DNA of 64,000 nt, taken from assembly GCA_035772785.1 (NCBI GenBank), contig JAOCPU010000073.1:1-64000 (forward strand). Reading direction: 5' to 3'. A program made the position numbers and the translations under genes. This document shows positions 25,040 to 37,080 of the stretch, one piece after another. Source of the stretch: Phlebiopsis flavidoalba (lineage: Eukaryota; Basidiomycota; Agaricomycetes; Polyporales; Phanerochaetaceae). The notes beneath the pieces were generated by a model that worked only from the letters and a program-made list of their open reading frames with translations, ran no database searches and was not told the origin of the DNA. Within the stretch, counting starts at the first letter, position 1, and each line of letters opens with the position of its first letter.

Positions 25040-26620
25040 TCTCCTCGTCAGATTATCTGTATTTTTATCCTATTATAACGCTCACAAGCCTACCAATCGG
25101 TTGAGCTTCCTTTCCTTCTATCAGTCGTCAGTCGGAGATTTTGACGCTGCCCTTCACATTTTCTCTTCAGAGCGTATACCCTTGAATTGTTGTAAATGTA
25201 GATATACCCACAGTATGTAACATTATACACTTATAGACTTGTCCGCACCCGTCTGACGGGACCCCGGCTACGAGCTCACGGTACCTACCGCGCCACGAAC
25301 CCCACAGCGACTTTTGTCGTCATCGATAGCCGTCTAGCGCGCCTTGGCTTTCAGCTTGGTGGAGTACGCTCTACGCGCACCGGCCGGTTCCCCTGACCTG
25401 ATGGCCAACCATTATCGTGCGTTTGAAAGCACTGGTGCCGCCTGAACACCTAAGCACACTCTGGTCACAACCTGATGGGCCTTGACGCGATTCTAGAGAA
25501 AGAAAACGCCTAAGAAGAAAAGTGCGGGTTTGACTAACGAATCCAGAGGATGGTGGGTGTGTTGGGCAAGAGAAGATAATCATAAGTGCGCGAGGTGATC
25601 CGCCACGTGGTCGCCACGCCGCAGGAGTCCTTGTGGCGCCAGCGTCTACTTTACCCAGAAAGACCCCATTCAGGGGGGAATCAGAATTTGTTCTAACACA
25701 TGCTTGGTCTTGTGGCGACTCAGATGGTGCTATGCTTACCCCTAACGCTGCGCCCATGTTATGACGCTACAAGGCGGGTAAGGTCCAGATTGATGGAAGG
25801 CGGTCTCGGCTTCTGGGCGTAGACGTAGATTCGATGGGTGAGTGCAATCAATCACCAGTGCCATGTATATCATCATCTAATCTTAAACTCATTGCACATA
25901 AGATGACTGGCCATTGGAATCGTCCGCCAGCTGGCGACACTGGCCGGGAAGACACGACGTGGCACGACGGTATGTGGTCCACTTTGTTGTCATCGAACGA
26001 CTGACGTGGCACCGTCAGCTAGAAATAGGAAGAGCGGCGCGTTCATCTAGAAGATTAATGCTTGCCCATGCCTCGACTACACCCCGTGAGTAGGCTTTGC
26101 AGAACCTCTAGCGTGCAATAGCCACCTCACAAAACCATTTCAAGGTGACAAGAGGACTTTGATGTTCTCACCGCGTGTTCAAAGAAATGAGAATGATAAC
26201 CCCTCTACTATATCTATATTGGTACGTCACTCGACGCGGTGAGATGACAGCACGAAAGACGCTGCGTGACACCGTGCTACAGCATAGCTATAAGCTGACC
26301 AATGGGAGGAAGGTAACAGTGGCGTCTGTCACTTTCACGGCGCTCGTGGACTTACGAACACTATATGAGCTGGCGAAATAGAAGTCCGTGCGCTTGTGAA
26401 AACATAGCTTCCATTGCCACTGTTCAGCGTTTTATTCTCCACGAGCCGACCTCTGGGGAGCACTCTGCTCATCAAATTTCCTATATATATCCCCACCACT
26501 CTGATCGCGAACATGCATCGTTTCTCCCGGTGCTCGAGAGATGTCAGTTGTTTCTCGAGCGCAGCTCGAACTTTGGACCACGGTAGAGAGATGCGATGAT
26601 AAGGTTTGCAATCAATGAAC
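25040..26620. other. No recognisable gene
   Basis: AT-richer spacer between C2H2 paralogues. The open frames (for example 25371-25757 on the minus strand) show no domain. A TATATATAT stretch lies near 26482. Confidence 0.4.
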
Positions 26621-26630
26621 TCACGGTGGG

Positions 26631-26637
26631 TATATGA
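26631..26637 (+). promoter_or_regulatory. TATA-like element of C2H2 paralogue
   Basis: TATATGA 41-47 bp upstream of ATG 26678, matching the spacing in sister genes. Confidence 0.4.
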
Positions 26638-26677
26638 AGGGAGGTGACCTTCAGCTATGGCACGAGGGTCTCCCTGC

Positions 26678-27362
26678 ATGGACGGTTCTGAGGATCGTAC
26701 TTTACCCGGGATCAGGGAGATATTTCCTTGGCTTCTATGTCGGCTTCGAAGTCGTTGATTGAGTCCATTCGTTCACTTTATGTTTACGCCCCCCAGATCA
26801 CACTTCCCTATCCCGCCATCGCAGCCGGCTGCCAGGAGCATTGACCACGGAACAGAAGACGATACGTCAACGGTCCGTGAAGGCTGGATTAGTCATTGGT
26901 GGGCAGAAGCTAATAACGCAGCATAGCACGCGCTCTCGACGCACGACGAAGCGTATGCAAACCGGAAGTATGTATGCGAAGAATGCCACAGACGATTTCT
27001 TAGGTAGGGCAAATGCTTTTACTCCAGCACTAGAAAGATATCTCATACCGGATAAACATGCCGAGCAGCCTCAAAACCCAGATTTGATTATTCACACGGG
27101 AGAAAAGCGTGTGTACCTTTCTGATTATTGATCCGTCGCGACTGATGGGATCGACAGCATACGAATGCCCAATTGTGGGCTGTGGCAAACGCTATTTCAC
27201 GAGACGAAGTCCAACATGAAGAGACACACGCTCGGTCGCATCGTAACAAAAGCGCATACCCCCTCGAAGGGACCGTCTAGAGAACGACAATCAACACATC
27301 AACAACACTCCTTTACGCATGCAGAAACCTCCTCCACAGTGCCGTGCACTACGGTGTCATGA
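26678..27362 (+). CDS. C2H2 zinc-finger paralogue, finger region disrupted
   Basis: The gene starts MDGSEDRTLPGIREIFP, the family N-terminal signature. Exon 2 reads HFPIPPSQPAARS and GTEDDTST. A roughly 53-nt intron (GTCCGTG..CTAATAACGCAGCATAG) leads to HALSTHDEAYANRKYVCEEC, closely matching the paralogue at 24.3 kb, then HRRFLR before the intron in finger 1. The second half of finger 1 keeps PSSLKT and HTGEK, but the first His is replaced and the exon length is off. Finger 2 reads CPIVGCGKRYF, then after a frame slip KSNMKRH, and its last His is missing (HTLGR where HxxxH is expected). The tail is Ser/Thr/His-rich and stops at 27362. Loss of a zinc ligand in addition to indels makes true decay likely. 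Confidence 0.65.
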
Positions 27363-27449
27363 GATTAACACCTGTTCCTTTTTATCTCTCAAGGTCTCAA
27401 TTCCACGGCTGCTCCCACATCCCCATTTAATAGGGCGGAACAGAGCCAG

Positions 27450-28300
27450 GATCGACGCGTCCTAGACGTGTCGACTTGCACCCTTATCCTTTCCATGAAC
27501 GCGCAGACCATTTTCGCCGCTCACATTCTTTTTCAACTAATATTATTTGTATTTATTCTACCTTACAACATCCCTACGTAGACCGTCCCCAGAGAGCTCT
27601 AAATTGGACAGTGTTAAAACTGACGAAGCACCGCCTGCGGACAAACCTAGATTCTTGCTCGATATGGAATGCGTGGTGTAAAGCATCACGAGATTGGATT
27701 ACTCAATGCCAGCGGCTACAGAGGCTTGCCTTTTAACTCTCCCTTTTTCTCACTCGTCCCATACTTTACACACACACGTACAGTATACTCTTTTTCAGAT
27801 TGCGCGTGATGAACGTGTGCATGAGTCCAATTGTTTTTTTTTTGTGCTTACTGGGTGTGCCAGCTACCGCTTATGCCATTGCGAGACACAGTAAGTATTT
27901 TCTCCGAATCGCCAAATCCCATACAATTGCTCACTGAGCTAATTCTCTACAGCTACGATGCTCCGCCAAGACACAAGCGGTGACAGTTTCGCCCATACCT
28001 ACAACCCTCGTGGTGGTTCTCCTACTGCAGGATACGGCGGAGGCTTGGATGATCGCCCGGGCAGCGTCCGGCTCGAAGTACGTCTGTTGTCGCCTATGCT
28101 AGAACCCTCGTCCCGGAAAGCCTTACCAAACTTCGGTGGTGTAACCGCAGACCTAATTAAATCCACCTCCCGATCAGTTTTGTCTGAGATGTTGCGCCAC
28201 AGTGGCTGGATGGCGGTCCACTGGCGGTCGCAGGCAGTATCCCATTGACGCTTTGACCTGCTGCTACACCTCGGTCTCTGCCCGAGCCTTCGGTGATCCT
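27450..28300 (+). other. Spacer with a possible exon pair, unassigned
   Basis: A good intron-like segment (about 27890-27952, GTAAGTATTT ending TTCTCTACAG) joins a hydrophobic exon ending in GVPATAYAIARH to SYDAPPRHKR, then a stop. I cannot assign a gene. The following open frame (27958-28248) is Ser/Gly-rich and orphan. Confidence 0.25.
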
Positions 28301-28394
28301 AGCATGGCCGCCACTTTGTCTGGCATCTGCGCGGGCAGAACGAGTGCCTTTTATTATAAGCACACAGTGCAGGCTGAAGCGACCGAACGCTATT

Positions 28395-29041
28395 ATGTCT
28401 CCGTCCCACCTCACCATGCCGCTCTACCAAGCATCCGAGACGTCTTCCCTGGTATAAGATTTTCACGTCCCCGAAGCCGTTCCAGTCATACTAAAGTTGT
28501 GTCTGAACCGCAGAATACTTTCAAGCTGATGCAATCGATTCTCATGGTCTCTCTTGTGCATGCCAAACACAAGTAAGCTGCTTATATACGTCTCAATAAC
28601 ATATGACATCGCTGACGCCGTTGTTCTTCCCTAGGACCCAAAGCCAGCCATTCAAACATGTCAACCGAAAAGATACTGTTGCTATATATGTGGCATGAGT
28701 TTCAATAACCGTGAGTCGTTGACTCAATTCTACCAACTTATACTCACATCCGTCTTCATTAGACCCAGTGGTTTGCAGGCTGCATGTCAATTCGCATACG
28801 GGCTCATATAAACGTGAGTAGCCACTAATTGATTTTTATGGCCGCCAAAAACATGATCTTGTAGCGTTTCAATGTGATGAGTCAGAACCCCGACTGCGGG
28901 AAGAGATTTTCATCAAATTTCAATCTGCAACGTCACAAAGGGAGGTTCACCACGATGACAAGAGATGAAGATACTGGAGTGATTATGGTTTCCCCACATA
29001 TTTATTCGACCGATTCATCCCCGAAGCGAGGCTGTGTGTAG
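28395..29041 (+). CDS. C2H2 zinc-finger paralogue with degenerate fingers
   Basis: A start MSPSHLTM is followed, after a one-base slip, by ALPSIRDVFP. The phase-1 intron (GTATAAGATT..ACCGCAG) gives EYFQADAIDSHGLSCACQTQ. The next exon, after a CTTCCCTAG acceptor, reads DPKPAIQTCQPKRYCCYICG then MSFNN, with a clean C-x2-C. Introns follow inside finger 1 and between the fingers, as in sister genes. The second half of finger 1 reads LHVNSHTGSYK, so the His pair survives, but Cys to His spacing is 13 instead of 12. Finger 2 keeps PDCGKRFSSNFNLQRH, but the final His is absent and the first Cys lies in a shifted frame. The C-terminus ends SPKRGCV before TAG. A TATA-like TATAAG lies 40 bp upstream (28355-28360). 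Confidence 0.6.
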
Positions 29042-29059
29042 TGCGTAAATTTAATTCTT

Positions 29060-32000
29060 GCCTATGGGCTATGCGGTCGCGTTTCGCGTCAGCGGTCGTC
29101 ACTGGCTTCTAAATCGGCGGTCCTGACGAGAAATACTCTCCTCTAGGTCATATTGCGATCTGGTATTTGTAGTGCTCTGAATAGTTTGAGAAATACAGCT
29201 TTCACTTTTTTATCCCTTCTTGTTGCGCTGCGTCCATGTCCACCCTGAGTACCTTGTGAGGCCTCGGCGAAGGCCCGAGGCAAATCAGTGCCGGGATCAG
29301 CGCTCTCACATGGACTACAGGACCAATGATAAAGAGGAGTTATCCATGGGAAACCAATAGGCTTCGAAGTCATCTGTGAGTCTCCGAAACTGGTCAGTGC
29401 TGGGGTCAAACCATCTAACCAACCGCCGCTCCGGTCCTAAGGCGTTTAGGTTAGATCGGGCGACGACCGAGGGGCGGCACGTCCCGATGGCCCACGGCGG
29501 TCTCGTTTCTGCCGACCACGTACGTTCTCAGCTTCGTGTACTCATCGCTCTTCGTGAACTGTATCCGCCTTATCCTGTGACCACTCGTGCCCCCCATCTC
29601 GCTCGGGGCACATGTATCCACCCCGTTTTAGAATCGAGGTGTTCAGCAAACGTTTCTGCTTGCCGCCGGATGAGAAGCTCATTAAGCGGCGCTCCGCACA
29701 AGGTCATTAGGCTCTTCTTCAGGACGCCTCGACCAGGCAAGGTGGACAAGGCTCCTTCGATGTGTAAGCGGGCGCTAGTGGCAGGCGCGCAAAAGACATG
29801 CCTCGTCTTCTGGAGCAGCACCGAGAACCTTCACTTACTGTCGCTTATCAGGAACTCGGACACCTACGCAGCAATCCTCAATTTCAGCGGTCACAGTCTC
29901 GTCCCAATCCCTTAGAAGAACTTAGCTATTTGAGTGTTCGCACCATATACTTTGTATTATTAGCCCAGTCTTTGTATTTTTACAGGGGTGTACATGGGGA
30001 GCTGCTAATATTTTCGCGGCCAGTGTCAGGGTTTGATGGATTACCAGGATCTCGGACAGCGCTGATTACCGGCCAAAAATGCGCAGTGTTTCGGCGCCTA
30101 AGCGATTGATTTGAGCGTCCAGGCACCCTCCCCAGCCGTATTTTGTGTACTGTTGCTCAATCAGATCAGAGCAAATGAACGAGGTTTAGAGGCTTGATGT
30201 GCTACTATATGGTTTATAGAAAATATATTATGTAGTTAGTAATATAGGCTCTGTGCACAGTTCTCTCAAAGGACCACAGAACTTTTGATGGCTTTGGTGG
30301 GACCATGATGACCTCTGTACCGCGGGTTTGGGTAAGTACCAGGGAGGTTTCAGCATTGTAATATTAATTCCACATACTCATACAATATATACTTATACTC
30401 AACGATTACTGCCCCATGTCAAGCATTTGTGTATCAAGTGAAGCATGGCATAATGTTATTTCAACTGGGGGATGGACGGACACGTGTTCCTGGTTTTTGT
30501 TGATCAGATCAAGTAATCACGTTCCCAGAACCAAAACTGAGGCAAGATACAGGCGGTTATACAAGATCTTACTCGCTGCCTGATGTGATATCACCATGTT
30601 GAGGGAATGCTGCCATTATCTCCTCTAAATTTTGAGTCATTCCAGACGAAGCTTATATCTCATCAACATGTGTTTGTCATTGCACAAAGCAGGCCAATCA
30701 CGGACACTTACCATTTTGGGAAATTTCTCTTGATTTTTGATACAAGGAAAACCTCTCTCTCGCACATTTGATTTGTGAGCGGGCTGAGTAAAATCCTCAC
30801 ACGAAACATAGCTCATGACACTTGCTGATATGCATGGGGTAATTGATATGGTATACATTTTGCGAGCAGAGGTACACTGTGGAGCTGATAGTAATTCGCT
30901 GTCCTAGATCCTGGGGTGTCCGGACTCGTGGGAATCCAACAGTATGACGGACATAGGATGGTCTGAGTCCGTTTTACGTTTTGAGTGAGATATATATCAC
31001 AGGGCACCCCTTGAAAATACAGGATGATCATACAAGGTTCATGTAGCAGTGGACTTTTTCTTTCGCTTTCCTTCGCTGTTCTCAGCTTTCACATTCATAC
31101 TCTGGGTACACACATCGCAGCACGTATGTTACAGACTTCTGCGGAAAAAGGGTACAAAGAACGGATGTAACTACGATGCTCATGAATTGGACGTCGCATC
31201 ATGAGGAGCACAGCGGGCGTGGCAAGATAAGACAATGGATATGCCGCGCTTTTTTGAGATAAGATAAACTGTTCGTTAAGATAAGATTGTTGCGAAGTAG
31301 CACTTCGACGAACTCCGAGTGATCCGAAGCTCTGAAGTCCGTGACTTTGCTTCCGTCGTAGCAACCTCGATCAACTCAATAGTCGCGAGTGGCGCACGGC
31401 ATCCCGAGTAACGGAAAACGCGAACAAGGCGTGGTATTTTTCTACTCACTACATTGCGACGAATCCCCGCCCGATGCGGTGCATCGTAACCTGTCACCGG
31501 AGAGCTTGAAGGACTGGGTAGGACAAAAGCCCATTGAAATACAGGCATGTCATGTCGTGACGTAGGGCCCCCGAGGTGTAGATGGTACCAGGCCGACAGG
31601 GCAGGGTACATATCCCAGCCTCACGACTGTAATTTCATTGTGGTTAGCCGCAGGTTATGGTGAGTCGCTTGGTCGAAAGCTTCCATGCATGCAGACACGC
31701 AGATATGGAAGAAAATGTGACAGATGCCGTAGTTGGATCTTTGGAATCTTTGGAATGCTTTTGTTTGCTTGCAACGGTGAGATCGTCTCTACATCGGTGT
31801 AGGTCGCTTGCTCAACGACCTGATAGATTCGTGATCGGGCTTACAGCTCCTGCTCCAGTGCGACGACGCCGCACTAACCATTTATGCGGCGCACTGGCGG
31901 CGCTGCACAAGCTCGACAAGCAGGTCAAACACCACGTTGAGGAGGATCTACCAGTAAATATCTGTCTTTTTTCTTTGTATGACTTGCGACGATACCTCAC

Positions 32001-32850
32001 TCTCGAGGTGCCAGCACGGTGTGTACCAACGAACGCGTTGCTATTTACCGGGATGTCAAACGTGTGTACAACACAGAGTGCGGAAATGGGTACTTATTTC
32101 CGTTCTGTGTCTCAGACGGGCTTGTGTCGATACCTCGGAGCGTCAGATTGGTATACCAGGGATGGGAATTAGATCGGCAGACTGGCTGAAAATGAGCTCA
32201 AGTATGATGAAGTTACACGAACACTACGATGGTTTAAAATTTGACAGGGTGCGCGCGCAGCTTGAGTCACCAGCTCCGAGCACGAGGCGGACTAATCATC
32301 CCTGGTTCCCTCATGAGAGTCTTCCATCCCGTACGTGATTCAGTAAAATGTGCGAAAGTATATTGGACTCACAACATGGAGTAGCAATCATCTGACGCGT
32401 TGCGGAGATGTCTCAATGAGTCTTGCTTTCTCAGCCATTTACGTCTAAGGTTTGATTTGATCATCTACAGGCACTCCGCCACTCCGGAGTCCTTGCACCT
32501 CGGAGGTTCACTGACACCGTGACATCTAACAATCGGTACGTATACTGCTGACGCCAGATCCATAGGATCCGCTAAGCCTATCCGCTCTTACCTGCAAGGA
32601 CCCTGCAACTTGTCTCGCTCGGAGTCACTGACTTTTCTGTCCCTGCACCGCGTATTGGTGGCCGATGATATCATAGGTTCAGCAAAGCATAGGTAACGCA
32701 TTGGTATTACGCAACTTAGGGAACACAGCACGGCTTGATGACTTCCCTACGGATGCGTGGCCTCCGGCGATCTCTTAAATCGTTGCTGGACGACCTAATT
32801 AGGTCTTTTGTACTTAACCCCGCCGTGGACCACCACCTGCTCCGTAGCAA
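29060..32850. other. Gene-poor stretch
   Basis: A 179-codon plus-strand frame at 29376-29915 (GLVSADHVRSQLRVLIALRE) and frames at 31657-32172 and 31979-32338 are orphan and lack domains. 30.1-31.1 kb is AT-rich and devoid of good openings. Confidence 0.35.
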
Positions 32851-32867
32851 CCTCATGTTATATCTCA

Positions 32868-34033
32868 ATGGACCCCCCCTGCAAACCCTCGAAGATTACT
32901 CTACCGTGTATTCGCGATGTTCTTCCAGGGTGTGTACACCGCATTTCTGCGCAGATTCAGTGACAAGTCAAGACTGGTGTCCTACAGAGTATTTTACGAC
33001 TCTGAATACTCCTAAAGAAGCTGTGAGGTGTCCTGACTACCTTGGTGTCGTTACTTTCCTCACATCCTATTTGCACCAGACGGACCCACGCGCATTGCTC
33101 AACTTGGATAGGCCCGAAGTGATTCCGCCCCAAAAATCGAGCGTACGCGTCCCACTGGGGATTCCGGCATTCACTTACATATCTATCACAAGAAGCGCAA
33201 GACCCCACATAGAGACCACAAGCTCATTGATATCGCCCCCTCATCATCACATCACCCGTATAGTCTTCCAGAGAGTCATGGGCACAACCAACAGGTGCGT
33301 TAATCATTATGGAGCCCATACACCAGATGTCTACATAAGTGACTGACATCAACCCTCAGGACGTACTCGATACACATCACTCGTGCCCCACTCGCCTTCC
33401 GCGCAGCACTCCGCGTCTCGATCCACCTAGCTCTGTGGAGCTGCAGGACTCGCTGGCAAACCCAATCCATTCGGGGGACTTACCTATTACATTACTGTCG
33501 GCAAGAAACGGTCGGAGGTGTAGGCATATTTGCCAGATTTGCGGAAAACCATTTTCCAGGTGGGTCCCTTCTGTGCTGGGATATTAATCAGCTTTTGAGC
33601 CCTGAACGTTGTGGTGGCGTTCATCCGCAAGACCGAGTAGTTTAGAGACACATCACGTCACACATACTAAGAATCGACGTACGTGTACAACCTATACACC
33701 TCCACCTCCGGCTAAGAAATCACAGCATATAATTGTCCTGTCCCTGGCTGCGGTCGAAGTTATACCGTGAACTCTAACATGAGACGACACCTCCGAACGC
33801 ACAAATCAAGTGACTATGGAGCCACCAATGATCAACGTTCTGGTGCCATGAGCATATCCTGCAATGGTCACCTTACAAACAATGATTCCAGGAGCGGTGC
33901 GGAAATAACACGAGATCCTTTCTCAAAATCAAGGGAAGTCAAAGGCTCGGAGGATAGTCAGGATGTTCTACTCAGTCATCCCTACCGTTTTATGGTTCCC
34001 TCCTCAAATCCTCACGCTGAGGCCGGGTCATGA
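32868..34033 (+). CDS. C2H2 zinc-finger protein, nearly intact
   Basis: Six exons can be joined. Exon 1 (from 32868) reads MDPPCKPSKITLPCIRDVLP; exon 2 (32988-33022) EYFTTLNTPKEA; exon 3 (33112-33294) a basic/Ser-rich linker ending SLPESHGHNQQ; exon 4 (33360-33559) ends RHICQICGKPFS; exon 5 (33632-33678, 47 nt) PSSLETHHVTHTKNR; exon 6 (33726-34033) PYNCPVPGCGRSYTVN then SNMRRHLRTH. Both fingers keep all eight zinc ligands: C-x2-C-x12-H-x3-H and C-x4-C-x12-H-x3-H. Phases agree at every junction except the first. There a GGG run leaves the GT donor one base too far right, consistent with one extra G. The predicted length is about 277 residues. It is likely a nuclear DNA-binding regulator; targets are unknown. 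Confidence 0.8.
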
Positions 34034-34921
34034 GCCGGGGTTCTGGTAATTGAAAACATAAGTACAACGTCATTGTAATTTCTCCCGCTTTGTAAACTTT
34101 GTGCTTTGTATGTGAGATTCTGCTCCAATATTACTATATCTGAGATTTAGTATGTGGAATGATCTGTATAGCCCAGTGGTCCCGTTCATCAATCACCCTG
34201 TGAATGGGTGCCTAGCTACGCCACAGGGCCACCGTTGAGCATCTCGCGGTCAAGTCCGAGTACCTTGACAGGTAGAAAATTTAAGTTCTTTCGATCAAGA
34301 CGGACAGCTTTGCCGCTGCCCCTGGAGTGCAGACCGCGGGGTTTACGGTCCCAAGACGCTCGTAGCACTTCGTCGGCGTAGTGCTGTCGTAATCGCCGAG
34401 ATGAGGACAAGGTAGGTGATATTGAATTAGCAGTCCTTGCTCCCGTGCTGGATTTGCGAATGAGCGTACTGAAGCGTACCATACGCGATTCCTAAACGAA
34501 GAAGTAGAGACTCCGAACACGGGCGTTGCATAATCTCGCTTCCATCATTCTCAGCTGCCAGTCATTGCAAGGTGCTTGGGCTGCTCCGATCCCGAGATGT
34601 GCTGATGTCATATACTTTTTCTTCTAGCTTCCGGAAGTGACACGTATGGATAAGGCCCAGGGGAAGCCTCGTTTCCTCAGTTTGTAAATACACATCAGAT
34701 GATTCTGCTCCGAAGATTGGCGCGCCGGTCGCTAAGTAAGTCCGTCTAACGTTGCAAGAAACTGGTTTCAGCAGCACGTGTCTGTCACGTCCAAACTGCG
34801 AAACACAATTTATCATAGTAAGGAGCAGCGTTCGTTTGTACGATAATGTGGGCCGTGAGTCCCATGCTGCATTGTTGGAATCCGGCGTGCAGTCTCTAAT
34901 CGCGGTAACGCTGCCAACGTC

Positions 34922-34993
34922 CTGTATGTCTGTCACCAGTGACATTTTCGTATGCCTCACCACTTGAAACACCGCGCTGTAGCCGGCAAGCCC
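34922..34993 (+). pseudogene. Possible C2H2 remnant
   Basis: The plus strand reads LYVCHQ, then a stop where the second Cys would be, then HFRMPHHLKHRAVAGKP. The first Cys, a run of His residues and the GKP linker resemble a finger, but spacing is short and one Cys is a stop. No intact partner exon was found nearby, so this is weak evidence of a decayed family member. Confidence 0.25.
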
Positions 34994-35129
34994 ACGGTAC
35001 TGGGCAAGTAATTGTCAGTCTGCGTAGCGACTAAGGTGTAGCGCTACATCCGGGTACCAACTTCGGCAGCGACAGACGCTGCTGAAAGCTCCTTCAGCGA
35101 CGATCGTACATATGTCGATTGCCCAAGAG

Positions 35130-35136
35130 TATATAT
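35130..35136 (+). promoter_or_regulatory. TATA box of the intact C2H2 gene
   Basis: TATATAT 58-64 bp upstream of ATG 35194. Confidence 0.6.
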
Positions 35137-35193
35137 GAAACCTTCGCGGATACATCAGTAGGTAGCACCCCTTCACTGTATAGACAGACAACA

Positions 35194-35838
35194 ATGTGCT
35201 CCCTTCCTCCCTTCAACGATGCATTTCCTGGTGCGACGTTCTGTAATGACCCATCTTCGCAATGATGGCGAGCTCACTGTCGCTCTACTACAGGCGAAAT
35301 GTATGACTCGGAGCACCGTCTCACTCAACACTCAAATGATGAATCACAAGGAGAGAGAGGAATAAACCCCACAAATCCATCGGGTGCGCACTTATGCTGC
35401 TCAACATTTGAATGGTTTTCAACCTGGAGCTCAGGATTCAGATTCTCGAGCTCACGAGAGCGGAGTCACAGCACCACAGCACTTGTTCATTGCGAAGACT
35501 GTGGTAAAGAGTTTTTAAAGTTTGTCAAAAATGTTACGAATAGTAGCGGAAGCTATCTTACGCTCCGTGCAGACCCAGTGCTCTGAAAACCCACACAGTT
35601 ACACATACGGGGGAACGACGTACGACCGCAGCTTTCCTCTATTCTATTCATGACTCACCATCGTATAGCGTACCCCTGCACGCACGAGGGATGCCCGAAA
35701 CGATACACAACGAGGTCCAACATGCGCCGACATCTGCAGACGCATTATTCATCAACTCGAGACATCGCTACAGCGGAGAGCTCCCAGAGTTCTACACCTC
35801 AAGAGTCGGAATCTCGCGCTTCACAAGCAGCTTTTTGA
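35194..35838 (+). CDS. Intact two-finger C2H2 zinc-finger protein
   Basis: Exons 35194-35242, 35294-35519, 35573-35619 and 35669-35838 join without any frameshift into 163 codons plus TGA. Introns are 51, 53 and 49 nt. The N-terminus MCSLPPFNDAFPGATFCEMY carries the family motif. A Ser/Thr-rich linker of about 70 residues follows. Finger 1 is CEDCGKEFLK plus PSALKTHTVTH, and finger 2 is CTHEGCPKRYTTRSNM plus RRHLQTH, joined by the standard linker TGERPY. All ligands and spacings are canonical. The tail is Ser/Glu-rich and ends SRASQAAF. The protein is short compared with the member at 32.9 kb. It should bind DNA in the nucleus; the binding site is not predictable by eye. It is the best reference copy in the window for judging which sisters are broken. 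Confidence 0.88.
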
Positions 35839-35859
35839 GCCCGAGGGACAAATAGAGGC

Positions 35860-37010
35860 TTCTTCTAACGATGACGCTAGAAATTTACAACGTTTCACAC
35901 CGGCCTTACGCCTTCGACACAAAAACCAAGCCTCTTCGCATCCAGGACACTTCCTGCTCCATGGTTAGCTCAAGCATCCATCAAACGAAGCTGTACGTTG
36001 CGCATGAGCTTGCCATGCTACGAGGCTAACTTGATGAGTACAGAGTCGTCCGACGAATGCAACAATTTACGAAATCTTGACCGGCATTGACTTTCTTACG
36101 TTGTTGATCAAATAATTGGTGGCCGTCATCGTATGATGTCTTCCATTATCAACCTTGCAGCTAGCTATTGTAAGGATCAGAGCTTGGTGTGGGTCAATGT
36201 GAGTGTCTTGCGGCTCTTTGTGTTTCTTATAGCGGAAATAATGAAGTTGGTCTCACCGCCCACTGCCCCAATGTGATTTACGTATAATACTTCTGCCTCT
36301 CAATCCCTTTTTGTATAGGGTGCTGGTAGCTGGCGACTGCACCCTTTTAATCTGAAATATGTGATGAGGATGCTGTGGGAATGAACGGACATGACTTACT
36401 GTCGGCAAACAGAGCCTTCCGGGCGCGTGGCGAGTCGCCACGAGTTGCTGAGTCATCGATGTGAAGTAAAAAGATTGCGATAAACCCTTTTTCGGTCAAT
36501 ATGTCTTGATTACATAAGACACTAATGTTAGCGCCGGATGTGGGACCGATAAGCTACTGCTTTCTCAAAAAACAAGTCGTGATCTAGACGAATCCCACCA
36601 TCCAGTCTACGTAGCGGAATGAAAACATGCAAGCTTCTCTATTTACCCCTCCATCAGATTGCGAAGTACGACCCTAACATAACGATCCAAGTATGTACTC
36701 AACGAATCCCTGCAGCTCATCTGATAAACATCCCTGTAGGATCACGACATGCAGGGACGCAATTACTCGGTCTTTCGAGAGCGATTTCATTAAATTGTCA
36801 GGTTAGACTTGCGCGGTCATGGACCCCACTAGGCAGGGTTGTAAGCATAACAGGCGCCACGAAGTCGAGCGGCTTGTGGAGTTTTTGGTCGCGTTTTGTA
36901 TAAGTCGAACGCTCATGCGTACCCACGCAAAAAACTGACGGGGAAGGTCTGCTGAGCTTGTGGTCATGCGAAGTCTGTCAGGGCTGATGCACTCATTGTA
37001 TGTTGACCCT
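35860..37010. other. Spacer, nothing recognised
   Basis: No domain-bearing frame on either strand. Short openings such as 36619-36903 (+) have no recognisable features. Confidence 0.45.
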
Positions 37011-37023
37011 TTCACTGCACAAG

Positions 37024-37030
37024 TATATAT
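37024..37030 (+). promoter_or_regulatory. TATA box of the oxygenase gene
   Basis: TATATAT 51-57 bp upstream of ATG 37081. Confidence 0.55.
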
Positions 37031-37080
37031 GCCTTGACGCAAATCTACAGCGGTCAGAGCTTTGCATCGATTTGCTGAAG

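Noticed and set aside
27496..27582. 28-residue hydrophobic peptide MNAQTIFAAHILFQLILFVF
   Set aside because: Short AT-rich opening just after a C2H2 gene; no conserved copy or promoter, probably 3' flank.
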